Positions 40,804 to 48,817 of a stretch of 64,000 bases of DNA are shown one piece after another. The number at the start of each line of letters is the position of its first letter. The stretch's first letter is position 1. The notes beneath the pieces were generated by a model. The model made no database searches, was not told where the DNA came from, and was given only the letters and a program-made list of their open reading frames with translations. Source of the DNA: Paenibacillus radicis (ex Xue et al. 2023) (GTDB lineage: Bacteria > Bacillota > Bacilli > Paenibacillales > NBRC-103111); the NCBI RefSeq assembly GCF_024722015.1, contig NZ_JANQBD010000025.1, positions 62,001-126,000 of the forward strand. The letters are read 5' to 3'. A program made the translations under genes and the position numbers.

Positions 40804-42534
40804 GTGAAACTGATTCTGCTCTATTCGTTAACTATTCTGCTCCCTGTTATCATTATCGCTTTTGTTATGCCTTCCTATTATGTCAAAATAATTACGGCAG
40901 AAACCGAAAAGCTCACAAATGCCACCCTGGTCGGACTGACCGAAAACATCCAAACCTATTTAGATGATTTGGAACGAGTAACCGTCTCACCTTATACCAA
41001 CAACGATGTGATGAACTCTCTCAAGCAAAAAGCCAGAGGCTTGAATAGTCCAATTGATAATTATTCCAAGTATAAAGCCGACTATACATTGTACCATACT
41101 CTTCCCAGCTTGCTTGTAAATTTGCGTAAGGATATACTAGGTACTCTGCTAGTGGCTATCGATGGTTCTGTTTACTATAATGATAGCAGCTCGCAGCTAA
41201 CGGAACCCCGGAATGATTATCCATATACGGAGCAAAATTGGTATCGTGAAGCAGTTGCAGCTAATGGAAGAGTATCCTTTGTTGATGTCCATCCGCAAGA
41301 TTATTTAAAGCTGCCCGCTGTTCCTGATGTGTTCTCTGTAGCTCGTTTAATAAAAGATCCTGACTCCAAACAGCCTCTCGCCGTAATAATGGCTGATGCG
41401 GACACGATCGTTTTGGATAGAATCGTCAGGCAGGTTTCCGTTAATGTAAATTCTATTGTTACAATTACAGACAAGGATCAAAGATTGATTTATTCCAATA
41501 CCCACTTATCTAGAGAGGTGTTGAATCAATTTCTGAAAAACCCGGCCAAAATCGATTTTAATCAGCAATCCTATGTAGCTGTTTCGAGAGAAATACCTAC
41601 TAGCTCCTGGAAAATTACCGTTTGGTTATCCAAAGCTGAGCTTGCCTCCAAGGTCCATTGGATGCGCTTAACGGGGGCGGTATTTGCAGTCGGTGGACTC
41701 GTGCTTACCTTTTTCTTATTTTTTGCTTATTCCAGAACCCTGTTGACACCGTTCAAAGAAATGATCGGCGTCATGCGCCAAGTTCAGCTTGGAAATATGA
41801 ACAAACGCTTTTCCGTTCGAGGTCAAGATGAGATTGCTCAGCTCGGGAATGTTCTGAACCGGATGATCAGTCAATTGGATGAATTAATTACCAATGAATA
41901 TCTTACTAAGCTGAAGCTAAGAAATGCTGAATTTCGTGCATTGCAATCACAAGTTCATCCTCATTTCCTTTATAATACACTGAATGCATTTGTAAGCTTA
42001 AATCGTAAAGGAGAGCATGCCCTTCTGGAACGTGCCATATTATCTTTAAGCGGCATGCTCCGTTATTTCTTAACCTCCCATGATACTTGCAGCTTGGAAG
42101 AGGAATTCTCCAGTATTCAAAAATACGGAGAGCTTATGAGCATGCGTTTCAGTGACCGTTTAGAGATAACAATCACATTAGCCCCCGAATTGGCATCTAT
42201 ACGTATTCCCAAACTGCTGCTCCAGCCCTTAGTGGAAAACGCTATCATACACGGGGTTGAGCCTTGTGAGCATCCTTGCAAGGTTGAAGTAAGCGCTGAG
42301 ATGCTCCCTAGCATTAATAACAGCGAAAGTTTTGTCATTCGCATTGCGGATAACGGGATAGGCTTTAACACATTTGAGCAAATTGACGATCAGCATATTG
42401 GCTTAAGCAATGTGAAGGAAAGATTGGCGCTCGCTTTTCCGGATAAGCACGAATTTCAACTGGATAGCAGTCTTGGACACGGTACTACTATTACTATCAC
42501 TATATCTCTCAACAATGAGGAGTTAGCCCAATGA
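40804..42534 (+). CDS. YesM-type sensor histidine kinase
   Basis: 576-residue membrane kinase. First helix at 4-24, a large extracytoplasmic dCache-like sensor (30-285), second helix (293-313), HAMP (about 318-370), His_kinase domain with VHPHFLYNTLNAF (His387) and HATPase with PLVENAIIHGV and DNGIGF. Pairs with the overlapping YesN-like gene (ATGA) to sense an extracellular sugar. The GTG start at 40804 lacks a ribosome site; the frame stays open upstream to 40771, including CTG at 40777 after GGGGG, so the natural start may be there. Confidence 0.9.
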   Translation: MKLILLYSLTILLPVIIIAFVMPSYYVKIITAETEKLTNATLVGLTENIQTYLDDLERVTVSPYTNNDVMNSLKQKARGLNSPIDNYSKYKADYTLYHTLPSLLVNLRKDILGTLLVAIDGSVYYNDSSSQLTEPRNDYPYTEQNWYREAVAANGRVSFVDVHPQDYLKLPAVPDVFSVARLIKDPDSKQPLAVIMADADTIVLDRIVRQVSVNVNSIVTITDKDQRLIYSNTHLSREVLNQFLKNPAKIDFNQQSYVAVSREIPTSSWKITVWLSKAELASKVHWMRLTGAVFAVGGLVLTFFLFFAYSRTLLTPFKEMIGVMRQVQLGNMNKRFSVRGQDEIAQLGNVLNRMISQLDELITNEYLTKLKLRNAEFRALQSQVHPHFLYNTLNAFVSLNRKGEHALLERAILSLSGMLRYFLTSHDTCSLEEEFSSIQKYGELMSMRFSDRLEITITLAPELASIRIPKLLLQPLVENAIIHGVEPCEHPCKVEVSAEMLPSINNSESFVIRIADNGIGFNTFEQIDDQHIGLSNVKERLALAFPDKHEFQLDSSLGHGTTITITISLNNEELAQ

Positions 42535-44024
42535 ATATTGTTATTTCTGATGATGAACAATTGGCACGGGAAGCGTTGTCAATTATCCTGTTGGAAATAT
42601 GCCCGGATTTGCATATCTATGAAGCACGCAATGGGAAGGAGCTCATAGAGGTTGTTGAACGAATCCAGCCTGATGCTGCTTTTGTCGACATTAGAATGCC
42701 TGGCAAATCAGGCCTGGAAGCCATTCAGGAAGCAGCCCCTCTGGCACCGGGTACCCAATGGATTATAGTTACGGGCTTTGCCGATTTTCAATATGCTAAA
42801 GAGGCACTTCGACTAAGAGCTATCGAGTATTTACTAAAGCCGGTTGATATTGAGGATATACGGGTATTGTTAACAAAAATACAGCAAACTGCATTTATGC
42901 AAATCGTTGAAAAGAACAAGGCATTTGAATCGGACATGCTCTCCTTATTTCATGGGCTCATCCGTAACTGGGGGGAGCTGGAGGAGGCCGAAAATAAGCC
43001 TTTCAGCCGGATTCGATGTCAAATTATTTATATGGACAGCTATTACTCCGAAACGGAAAAATCAGCAGCAATCAAGCTATTTTTCAATACGATCCACTCT
43101 ACGATGCCCCGGCATTATCACAAGGATTTAGAGCTGGCCACTTTAATAATGCCCAATGGAGAGTGGGCTGTGGTCGGGAGATATACTTCCAGGCAAGGTG
43201 CAGAGCAGCTGGATGACCTATTTGCTTCCATCTCAGAGCTTGTACAAAGGGTTGAAGAGCCAGGAATAGCATTCACACTGCTAGTTTCTGATGAATGTAA
43301 CTCTTATACATCCCTTCTCGACGAAGTGACAGTAATTAACAAAAATTCCCACATTCGCTGTTCATTAGGAATTTCCCTTAGTTGGACCAAAGCAGATTTG
43401 TTGGAGGCTGCGTCACAGCCAACTATTTCTCAGCAATGCCACATTCTACTTAAAGCAACAGATGAATATTACAAAAGAAATTATGTAGGTTATATGGATG
43501 CAATAGAGCAATTTATTAAAAACTATGATGGGCAGCAGAATTCGGTAATAGAAGCAACGCCAGCCTTTTCGCGGTTTCTAAATTGTTCTATCCATGCTCC
43601 CCTACTTACTCCAACTAAAGAAGAGGCTTGGTTCCAGTCACTAAAAAGTGTTGGCGAAAATCTTCTGGACAAAAAAATAAGACAAATAGAAACCAAAACG
43701 GATCTGGTAACAAAAACAATTGCTTATATAGAGAATCACTATTCGGGAGATATAACATTAGGTCGCGTTGCTGAACAATTTTGTGTGACTCCCAACCATT
43801 TAAGCAGTCTTTTTCATAAACGAACAGGAACCACCTTCATGCAATATGTAACCAAACTCAGGATGCTCAAAGCGAAGGAGCTGCTGTCCGATCCGGCGGT
43901 ACAGGTACAGCAAGCTGCAGAGCAGGTAGGCTATTTTAGTTCACGACATTTTACCAAGCTGTTCAAAGAATTTTTTGAATGTTATCCCTCCGAATACAAG
44001 AAACAGATACAAATGAAGGAATAA
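42531..44024 (+). CDS. YesN-type AraC-family response regulator
   Basis: 497-residue response regulator. Receiver domain with acidic pocket SDDE and phospho-acceptor Asp53 (AFVDIRMPGKSGLEA), then a long variable linker, and a C-terminal AraC-type double HTH (IENHYSGDITLGRVAEQFCVTPNHLSSLFHKRTG and VQQAAEQVGYFSSRHFTKLFKEFFECYPSEYKK, in pieces). Typical YesN family partners of YesM activate adjacent sugar ABC operons; the leftward MalE-type operon is the probable target. Overlaps YesM by four bases. Confidence 0.92.
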   Translation: MNIVISDDEQLAREALSIILLEICPDLHIYEARNGKELIEVVERIQPDAAFVDIRMPGKSGLEAIQEAAPLAPGTQWIIVTGFADFQYAKEALRLRAIEYLLKPVDIEDIRVLLTKIQQTAFMQIVEKNKAFESDMLSLFHGLIRNWGELEEAENKPFSRIRCQIIYMDSYYSETEKSAAIKLFFNTIHSTMPRHYHKDLELATLIMPNGEWAVVGRYTSRQGAEQLDDLFASISELVQRVEEPGIAFTLLVSDECNSYTSLLDEVTVINKNSHIRCSLGISLSWTKADLLEAASQPTISQQCHILLKATDEYYKRNYVGYMDAIEQFIKNYDGQQNSVIEATPAFSRFLNCSIHAPLLTPTKEEAWFQSLKSVGENLLDKKIRQIETKTDLVTKTIAYIENHYSGDITLGRVAEQFCVTPNHLSSLFHKRTGTTFMQYVTKLRMLKAKELLSDPAVQVQQAAEQVGYFSSRHFTKLFKEFFECYPSEYKKQIQMKE

Positions 44025-44061
44025 CAAAATTTGTTTTTTATCATAATTAATCCCATGTGAA

Positions 44062-44110
44062 AACAAGCCTTCATTCCCTCTTATACAGTGGGCTTAGAGG
44101 CTTGCTTGTT
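44062..44110. terminator. Bidirectional terminator after yesN
   Basis: Arms AACAAGCCT and AGGCTTGCTTGTT (two extra bases) enclose a 27-base loop between convergent genes. Confidence 0.55.
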
Positions 44111-44120
44111 GTATTTCAAC

Positions 44121-44558
44121 CTATTTGTCCGAAGACGGTCGCGTCATTATCATAAATAAAGTAATCAAGCTAAACGCTATTAGAGCAAGGAACGGAATCG
44201 TTATAAATCCAACCCAATTAATATAATCGACATTACATGGAACTCCTTTGGTACAAGGCTTGATGGCAGCTATATAAGGAATCTTTTGCTCCAGATAATG
44301 AACGAAAGAGATAGTTCCTCCCACAATGGACAAGGGCAATATATATTTTTTAACAGCTTTCTCATTATGATAAGCAGCAATACCCAAAACAATGCTTAAC
44401 GGATACATGAGTATACGTTGATACCAGCAAAGCTCACACGGAATATACCCCTTAACCTCACTAAAATACAAGCTGCCCAATGTAGCTATCATAGAAACTA
44501 TCCACGCCATATAAAGGGTATGGTTGCAAATTGTTGATTTTCCAATTGCCATTTTCAT
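44121..44558 (-). CDS. bdbC: DsbB-like disulfide oxidoreductase (BdbC type)
   Basis: 145-residue four-helix membrane protein of the DsbB family. First Cys pair CELCWYQR (Cys41, Cys44) and second pair in KPCTKGVPC. It transfers electrons from a DsbA-type oxidase to quinones, reoxidising it. It lies four bases after the BdbD-like gene and both are leftward, the usual bdbDC arrangement. MKMAIGKST N-terminus is cytoplasmic. ATG has AAGAGGTG upstream. Confidence 0.92.
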   Translation of the reverse strand: MKMAIGKSTICNHTLYMAWIVSMIATLGSLYFSEVKGYIPCELCWYQRILMYPLSIVLGIAAYHNEKAVKKYILPLSIVGGTISFVHYLEQKIPYIAAIKPCTKGVPCNVDYINWVGFITIPFLALIAFSLITLFMIMTRPSSDK

Positions 44559-44562
44559 GATC

Positions 44563-45231
44563 TCACCTCTTATTAATTAATGAAGTGATTTCATTGTAAT
44601 CGAATGGATTTTTAACCATAATTCCATCAATCATAATGCTGGGCGTTTGTTGGATATTGTATTTTTGAACCAAGCCCTCATCTATATTTACTTGTGGTAG
44701 CGTTTTTTGATTTTTAGTGTCATCCTCTACTTTCTTAACATCAACCTTAGGTGCATATGCTGCAGCCAGCTTCAACAGGACATCCGTAGTAATCCAGGGC
44801 GCATCATGGTTTTCCCGCGGTTGAGTATCGAACAGTTGTTTATGAAATTTCCAGTAGGCTTCCTTATCCTGAGCGAATACAGACTCAGCCGCCAGTGCTC
44901 CTAGCTTCGATTCCTCCCCGTGGAAAGGAGTGTTGATATATGAAAACCTGGCTTTTCCTGTATCAATGAAATCTTTGCTTAATTGGGGAAATACTTGCTC
45001 CCCCCATGCTTTACATGACGGGCATTTATAATCGCCAAATTCTATTATTGTTACTTCTGCGCTTGATTTCCCTATAACGGGTTGATTATCTAGTGAAGGC
45101 ATGTTTTTAATAGCCGTATCACGGTCTACGTTTTCAGACATTTTGGTAACGAAAAATAATGAAATCAATAAAACAACCAGGGCAAGTGTCAGTATTACCA
45201 TAGATTTTGAACTGTTTTTGCTTTTAGTCAT
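44563..45231 (-). CDS. bdbD: DsbA-like thiol-disulfide oxidoreductase (BdbD type)
   Basis: 222-residue membrane-anchored protein (N-terminal helix about 15-32) with a DsbA/thioredoxin fold. Active site DYKCPSC (Cys70 and Cys73), a helical insertion (LAAESVFAQDKEAYWKFHKQLFD) and the cis-Pro loop QTPSIMID. It oxidises secreted proteins to form disulfides and hands electrons to the adjacent BdbC-like protein. ATG 45231 has GGAGAGGTG upstream. It is located directly after the CopC-CopD gene, in the same orientation, so a copper-protein maturation link is possible. Confidence 0.9.
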   Translation of the reverse strand: MTKSKNSSKSMVILTLALVVLLISLFFVTKMSENVDRDTAIKNMPSLDNQPVIGKSSAEVTIIEFGDYKCPSCKAWGEQVFPQLSKDFIDTGKARFSYINTPFHGEESKLGALAAESVFAQDKEAYWKFHKQLFDTQPRENHDAPWITTDVLLKLAAAYAPKVDVKKVEDDTKNQKTLPQVNIDEGLVQKYNIQQTPSIMIDGIMVKNPFDYNEITSLINKR

Positions 45232-45284
45232 AGAACACCTCTCCAATCCTATATGGGTCTGCCACTATATTTAAATTCAAGCAA

Positions 45285-47180
45285 TTATTCACTCATTACA
45301 CCCGGAACTTTTATGCTGAAAGGAATAATTATACGTTCCCCATTAACTTTTACTGCTTCTATATCCAAATAAGTGGTCCCGGCTGAATGAAGCAGGTTGC
45401 CCGTAAGTTTATATTGTCCCTTGCCCATGAAGAAAGCATAGTTCTCCTTGCGTTCATTGGGAGGCATGCTCAGTGTAGCTTTCACACTTTGCAGCTCAGT
45501 TTCGTTATCAAATTGAATCACAATATCGTTTGCACCTGACTTCAGAGGAGTGACATTCACTGTTGCTGTGATCCCGTTTACCGTATTCTTGTCAGGAAAT
45601 ACACCTTGCGCAGCTTCACGCGGCGATGAATCGATCAAGATGGCTACGGCAATCAATATCATACATCCGATAAAAAATTCAATTCGAATGTTTCTCAGGA
45701 ACTGTATGCTCGTAACAGCAATTCTGGATAACAATTTTCTTTGCAGATACCCGATAATTACGATTTCAATTAATAAAATGATTTTCATTAAAAGCATTTT
45801 TCCCCAATTGCTTGCCCATAAGCTTTCCCATGTAAAAGAAGGCACATAGCTCACACTCATCCATATACCAGTCAAGGTAATGATCACAATAGACGCAAGC
45901 GCCCATTTGGAATACAACCTCCCGACCGTTCCGAGCCATTCCGTGGCTGCAGTCTCTTCTTTAGGCATCAATATGGGAAGAGCGATTAAGCCGGCCAGCC
46001 ATACAGCCACCGCTAGCAAATGTAAGATATCCATTCCGATTTCAACATTCCCCCCATAAACTAGAGAAGTAGAATGTCCCGAAAATCCCCAAAGCATAAT
46101 AGCCAGACCAAACATACCTAATTGCAGATAGCCTCGGAGAAACCAGAACCCCAGAGTGACTGCCAATAACTGTAGAACAGGAACCCAAACGAAGGAAAGC
46201 CATACGAATTCATCGAACGGCACATTCGGATACTCCCATCTGTGTGAAGCAACCTGTAAAGAGACACCGATAACACTTATACCGTATAAAAAAAACGTAA
46301 ACCGATGCCACCGTTCCTGATTTCCCAGCTTTTTTGCTATACATAATATAAAAAAGGAGCCTCCGGCAAGTAAAAGAATACCGAAAAAGGATAACCAATG
46401 ACCCACCTGCAAAAGCCCGAAATCGGCCATAATAGATTGGGAAGGTATTACATTCGTACCTTTAATAGACGAATACTGCTGAATGGCAAAATAATAGACC
46501 CCGTTCTTCTCTTTATGCCCTCCAACGCCGGCATACCAGTGTGCAGAATAAGTTCCCGGTTCAAGCGGCTTATTGAGTTGCGCGGTATAATGTTTGGGAT
46601 TAGCCGGGTCCTGAACAGGATTTTTAGTAGGTACACTTTCCCCTCGGTCGTTAAATATACCAAAAGCTGAAATGGAAACCGATTCAGTAAACCATAACTC
46701 CAATTGATCGGGGGATAATGGAACTATCTCTCCGTCCATCGGTGCCGTCCGAACCAACTTCAGATTTTGGAAGATTTCTTCCTCCGTAGGTTGAGTTCTT
46801 TTAACTACAAATTGAAACGTCCCCTTAATAGGATGACTGTCAATACTAATAACGTTTACTGTGACTGTATAAGTTCCGGAAGGCAGTTCTTTTTCTATAT
46901 CCGCTATAATATGACGATTGTCTTTAGGGTCCAATCTGGGAGCAGCTACAGGTATTTGAACATTTTTATCGCTCGTAACAACAATGGAGCCCTTGTAAAC
47001 TTCAACTAAATCTCCGAACCACACTTCAATGGTGGAAGGGGATTGATCCAGCGTTTCGGCTGCTTTGGGGTACACCTTCTCCATGTCAGAGTGGGCTGAT
47101 ACTGGAGCGTTAGGCAATATCTGAAGGGATAGCACTGCTGCCAATAAGGTGAGTAAGATAATCCATGCTTTGTTTCTCAT
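45285..47180 (-). CDS. CopC-CopC-CopD fusion, copper resistance/import protein
   Basis: 631-residue protein. Signal peptide ends near residue 29, giving mature N-terminal His30 (SAHSDMEKVYPKAAETL), a CopC copper ligand; a second ligand His116 is in SIDSHPIKG. A second CopC-like beta domain spans about 138-232 (TAPMDGEIVPLSPDQLELWF and GTYSAHWYAGVGGHKE). A CopD-like membrane domain of about eight helices follows (about 255-530), then an extracytoplasmic tail domain (about 545-631) with strands like YtkA-type proteins. YcnJ-like proteins act in copper uptake or tolerance. GAGAGAGG precedes ATG. Confidence 0.85.
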   Translation of the reverse strand: MRNKAWIILLTLLAAVLSLQILPNAPVSAHSDMEKVYPKAAETLDQSPSTIEVWFGDLVEVYKGSIVVTSDKNVQIPVAAPRLDPKDNRHIIADIEKELPSGTYTVTVNVISIDSHPIKGTFQFVVKRTQPTEEEIFQNLKLVRTAPMDGEIVPLSPDQLELWFTESVSISAFGIFNDRGESVPTKNPVQDPANPKHYTAQLNKPLEPGTYSAHWYAGVGGHKEKNGVYYFAIQQYSSIKGTNVIPSQSIMADFGLLQVGHWLSFFGILLLAGGSFFILCIAKKLGNQERWHRFTFFLYGISVIGVSLQVASHRWEYPNVPFDEFVWLSFVWVPVLQLLAVTLGFWFLRGYLQLGMFGLAIMLWGFSGHSTSLVYGGNVEIGMDILHLLAVAVWLAGLIALPILMPKEETAATEWLGTVGRLYSKWALASIVIITLTGIWMSVSYVPSFTWESLWASNWGKMLLMKIILLIEIVIIGYLQRKLLSRIAVTSIQFLRNIRIEFFIGCMILIAVAILIDSSPREAAQGVFPDKNTVNGITATVNVTPLKSGANDIVIQFDNETELQSVKATLSMPPNERKENYAFFMGKGQYKLTGNLLHSAGTTYLDIEAVKVNGERIIIPFSIKVPGVMSE

Positions 47181-47255
47181 ATGATCCTCTCTCTAGTGGA
47201 ACTAGACTGCAATAATTTCATTCATGCTTGATCAAGATTCGTTAAGAGCTGCTAG

Positions 47256-47456
47256 TTAGAAAAGGCTCAAAATCATAGCAATAAGTGAAGCAATCCATAT
47301 AAACAAATATACTTTCGAGAATAGTTTTAGCCTTTTTGCCTTAACATGATCAGCAGCAACACTGTACATTAGCATCCTTTTTGCATTGCTTGCGGTCATC
47401 AAATAAAGGATAAAAAACACAACAAACACGGTATTGAATAAAAACCACGTACCCAA
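47256..47456 (-). CDS. Small two-helix membrane protein
   Basis: 66-residue protein with two hydrophobic segments (WFLFNTVFVVFFILYLMTA and VYLFIWIASLIAMILSLF, split by a basic KAKRLKLFSK loop). It starts at TTG with AAGGAGGA nine bases upstream. No homology recognised; located between the ResA-like and CopC-CopD genes, so probably belongs to the metal/thiol group. Confidence 0.65.
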   Translation of the reverse strand: MGTWFLFNTVFVVFFILYLMTASNAKRMLMYSVAADHVKAKRLKLFSKVYLFIWIASLIAMILSLF

Positions 47457-47520
47457 TTGTAATTCCTCCTTAACATCAGGCAGACATGAATAAACAGTAA
47501 AGCTGGAAGCGGAATTCTAA

Positions 47521-48039
47521 TTACCGCAGCAGTCTATTTATTCGTGTCGAAATATCATTCTCACTCATCTCACCCACGAATATATCCTGGATAATTCCAT
47601 TGGCGTCAATATAGAAGGTGGTCGGATAAGAGATAACTTTGTATTTCTTCCTAATAACATCGTTATCTAAAAGAATCGGCAGCGTGATGTTATACTGTTG
47701 CAAATATGCTTTTACGGTCACCGGACTTTCATTTAAGTTCATCCCAACGATCTGAACATTCTGATCCTTCCATTTATCATACTGACTTTGCAACGCCGGC
47801 ATTTCCCTCACACATGGAGGGCAGAAGGTCCCCCAAAAGTTGATGATTAGAGGTTTTCCTTTGTATTGGGATAAGTCATGCATTTGGCCGTCCAATCCGG
47901 TTACCGTGAAGTCCGGTGCCTTCGTTCCTATAGTTACCGAGTCTTTACCTTCCAGTGTATTAATGACAACTATATAGATTCCGACCAGCAGAACAAACGT
48001 AAAAATGGTTGCTTGAAGCCATTTTTTATTCTTTCTCAT
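47521..48039 (-). CDS. ResA/TlpA-like membrane-anchored thioredoxin
   Basis: 172-residue protein: N-terminal membrane helix (8-27), then a thioredoxin-like fold starting with the redoxin strand GTKAPDFTVTGLDG and active site FCPPC (Cys73, Cys76) in INFWGTFCPPCVREM, cis-Pro region SYPTTFYIDANG. CxPPC-type ResA reduces extracytoplasmic apocytochrome or acts as a thiol reductant. Its position in a block with CopC-CopD, BdbD/C and a metal ATPase suggests metalloprotein or redox maintenance in the envelope. ATG preceded by AAGGAG. Confidence 0.9.
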   Translation of the reverse strand: MRKNKKWLQATIFTFVLLVGIYIVVINTLEGKDSVTIGTKAPDFTVTGLDGQMHDLSQYKGKPLIINFWGTFCPPCVREMPALQSQYDKWKDQNVQIVGMNLNESPVTVKAYLQQYNITLPILLDNDVIRKKYKVISYPTTFYIDANGIIQDIFVGEMSENDISTRINRLLR

Positions 48040-48108
48040 AGGTTCTCCTTAAAATGTGTTCAACATTTCTATCCCTATCTTTTATAAACAGTAGCCATCT
48101 TTTCACCA

Positions 48109-48309
48109 TCATCTTCCATAATCGGCCAAATGCTCAGGAATAGATATCCAATCATTATAAATGGCATAATAAAACAGAATGATCGTGATGAACCCCAGAC
48201 AAAGCTGGAGGGAGCCTTGCCGTTTTTTTCTTTGAAAGAATAATACAAGTGCTGCACTAAAAAATGAGCCGATAATGACTAAACACAGCAATAAAATTAT
48301 CGTCGCCAA
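48109..48309 (-). CDS. Small membrane protein
   Basis: 66-residue protein with two hydrophobic helices (ATIILLLCLVIIGSFFSAALVLFF, then LCLGFITIILFYYAIY) and a basic loop RKKRQGS. The TTG at 48309, seven bases after GGAGG, is preferred to a longer frame beginning at 48399, which has no ribosome site. No homology recognised. Same strand and spacing as the neighbouring metal/thiol genes. Confidence 0.6.
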   Translation of the reverse strand: MATIILLLCLVIIGSFFSAALVLFFQRKKRQGSLQLCLGFITIILFYYAIYNDWISIPEHLADYGR

Positions 48310-48446
48310 ACTCAGGCCTCCTACGTGATTAAGCTTACATACCCGTACTCCAGTTCTACACTTTTTATACTCTCGGCTATACAATTTATAAAATACCACA
48401 AAACATGCTATAAAACACTATGATATGTAGTTTAATAATGACAAAA

Positions 48447-48731
48447 TCATGAAGCAGACTTGTTTAAGAACAAAAAGAAAATAATAATGAAACAAAGCAT
48501 GGAACAAAGCGTTGCAAAAATAGCCCCGGTTAACCAGGATTCTTTCTTTTTGACAAAGATGGATAGTACCAAATGTAATAAAAACGGGGCAACATAAAAA
48601 TAAAGCCTTGTATTAAAATTAAAAACTATCAACAAATCAAAGATAAAAATCACAGCCAAGACCAGAAATAGCAAGTACCCGCTTTTTCTTACAACCTTAA
48701 AATCCAAATTCATACTGAAATGAGAATGCAT
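48447..48731 (-). CDS. Small membrane protein
   Basis: 94-residue protein with three hydrophobic segments (GYLLFLVLAVIFIFDLLIVF, LYFYVAPFLLHLVLSIF, then a C-terminal helix at about 67-88) and a short charged linker FVKKKES. ATG preceded by GGAGG. No recognised family; directly follows the metal ATPase gene (downstream, 86 bases), so may be an accessory of it. Confidence 0.65.
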   Translation of the reverse strand: MHSHFSMNLDFKVVRKSGYLLFLVLAVIFIFDLLIVFNFNTRLYFYVAPFLLHLVLSIFVKKKESWLTGAIFATLCSMLCFIIIFFLFLNKSAS

Positions 48732-48817
48732 ACCCGATTCCTCCGTTTTAATCGAAATTATAATAGCTCCTGCCCTTAGCGGCAGAAGCTATCGTTAACT
48801 ATGTGCCCCTATCTGTG

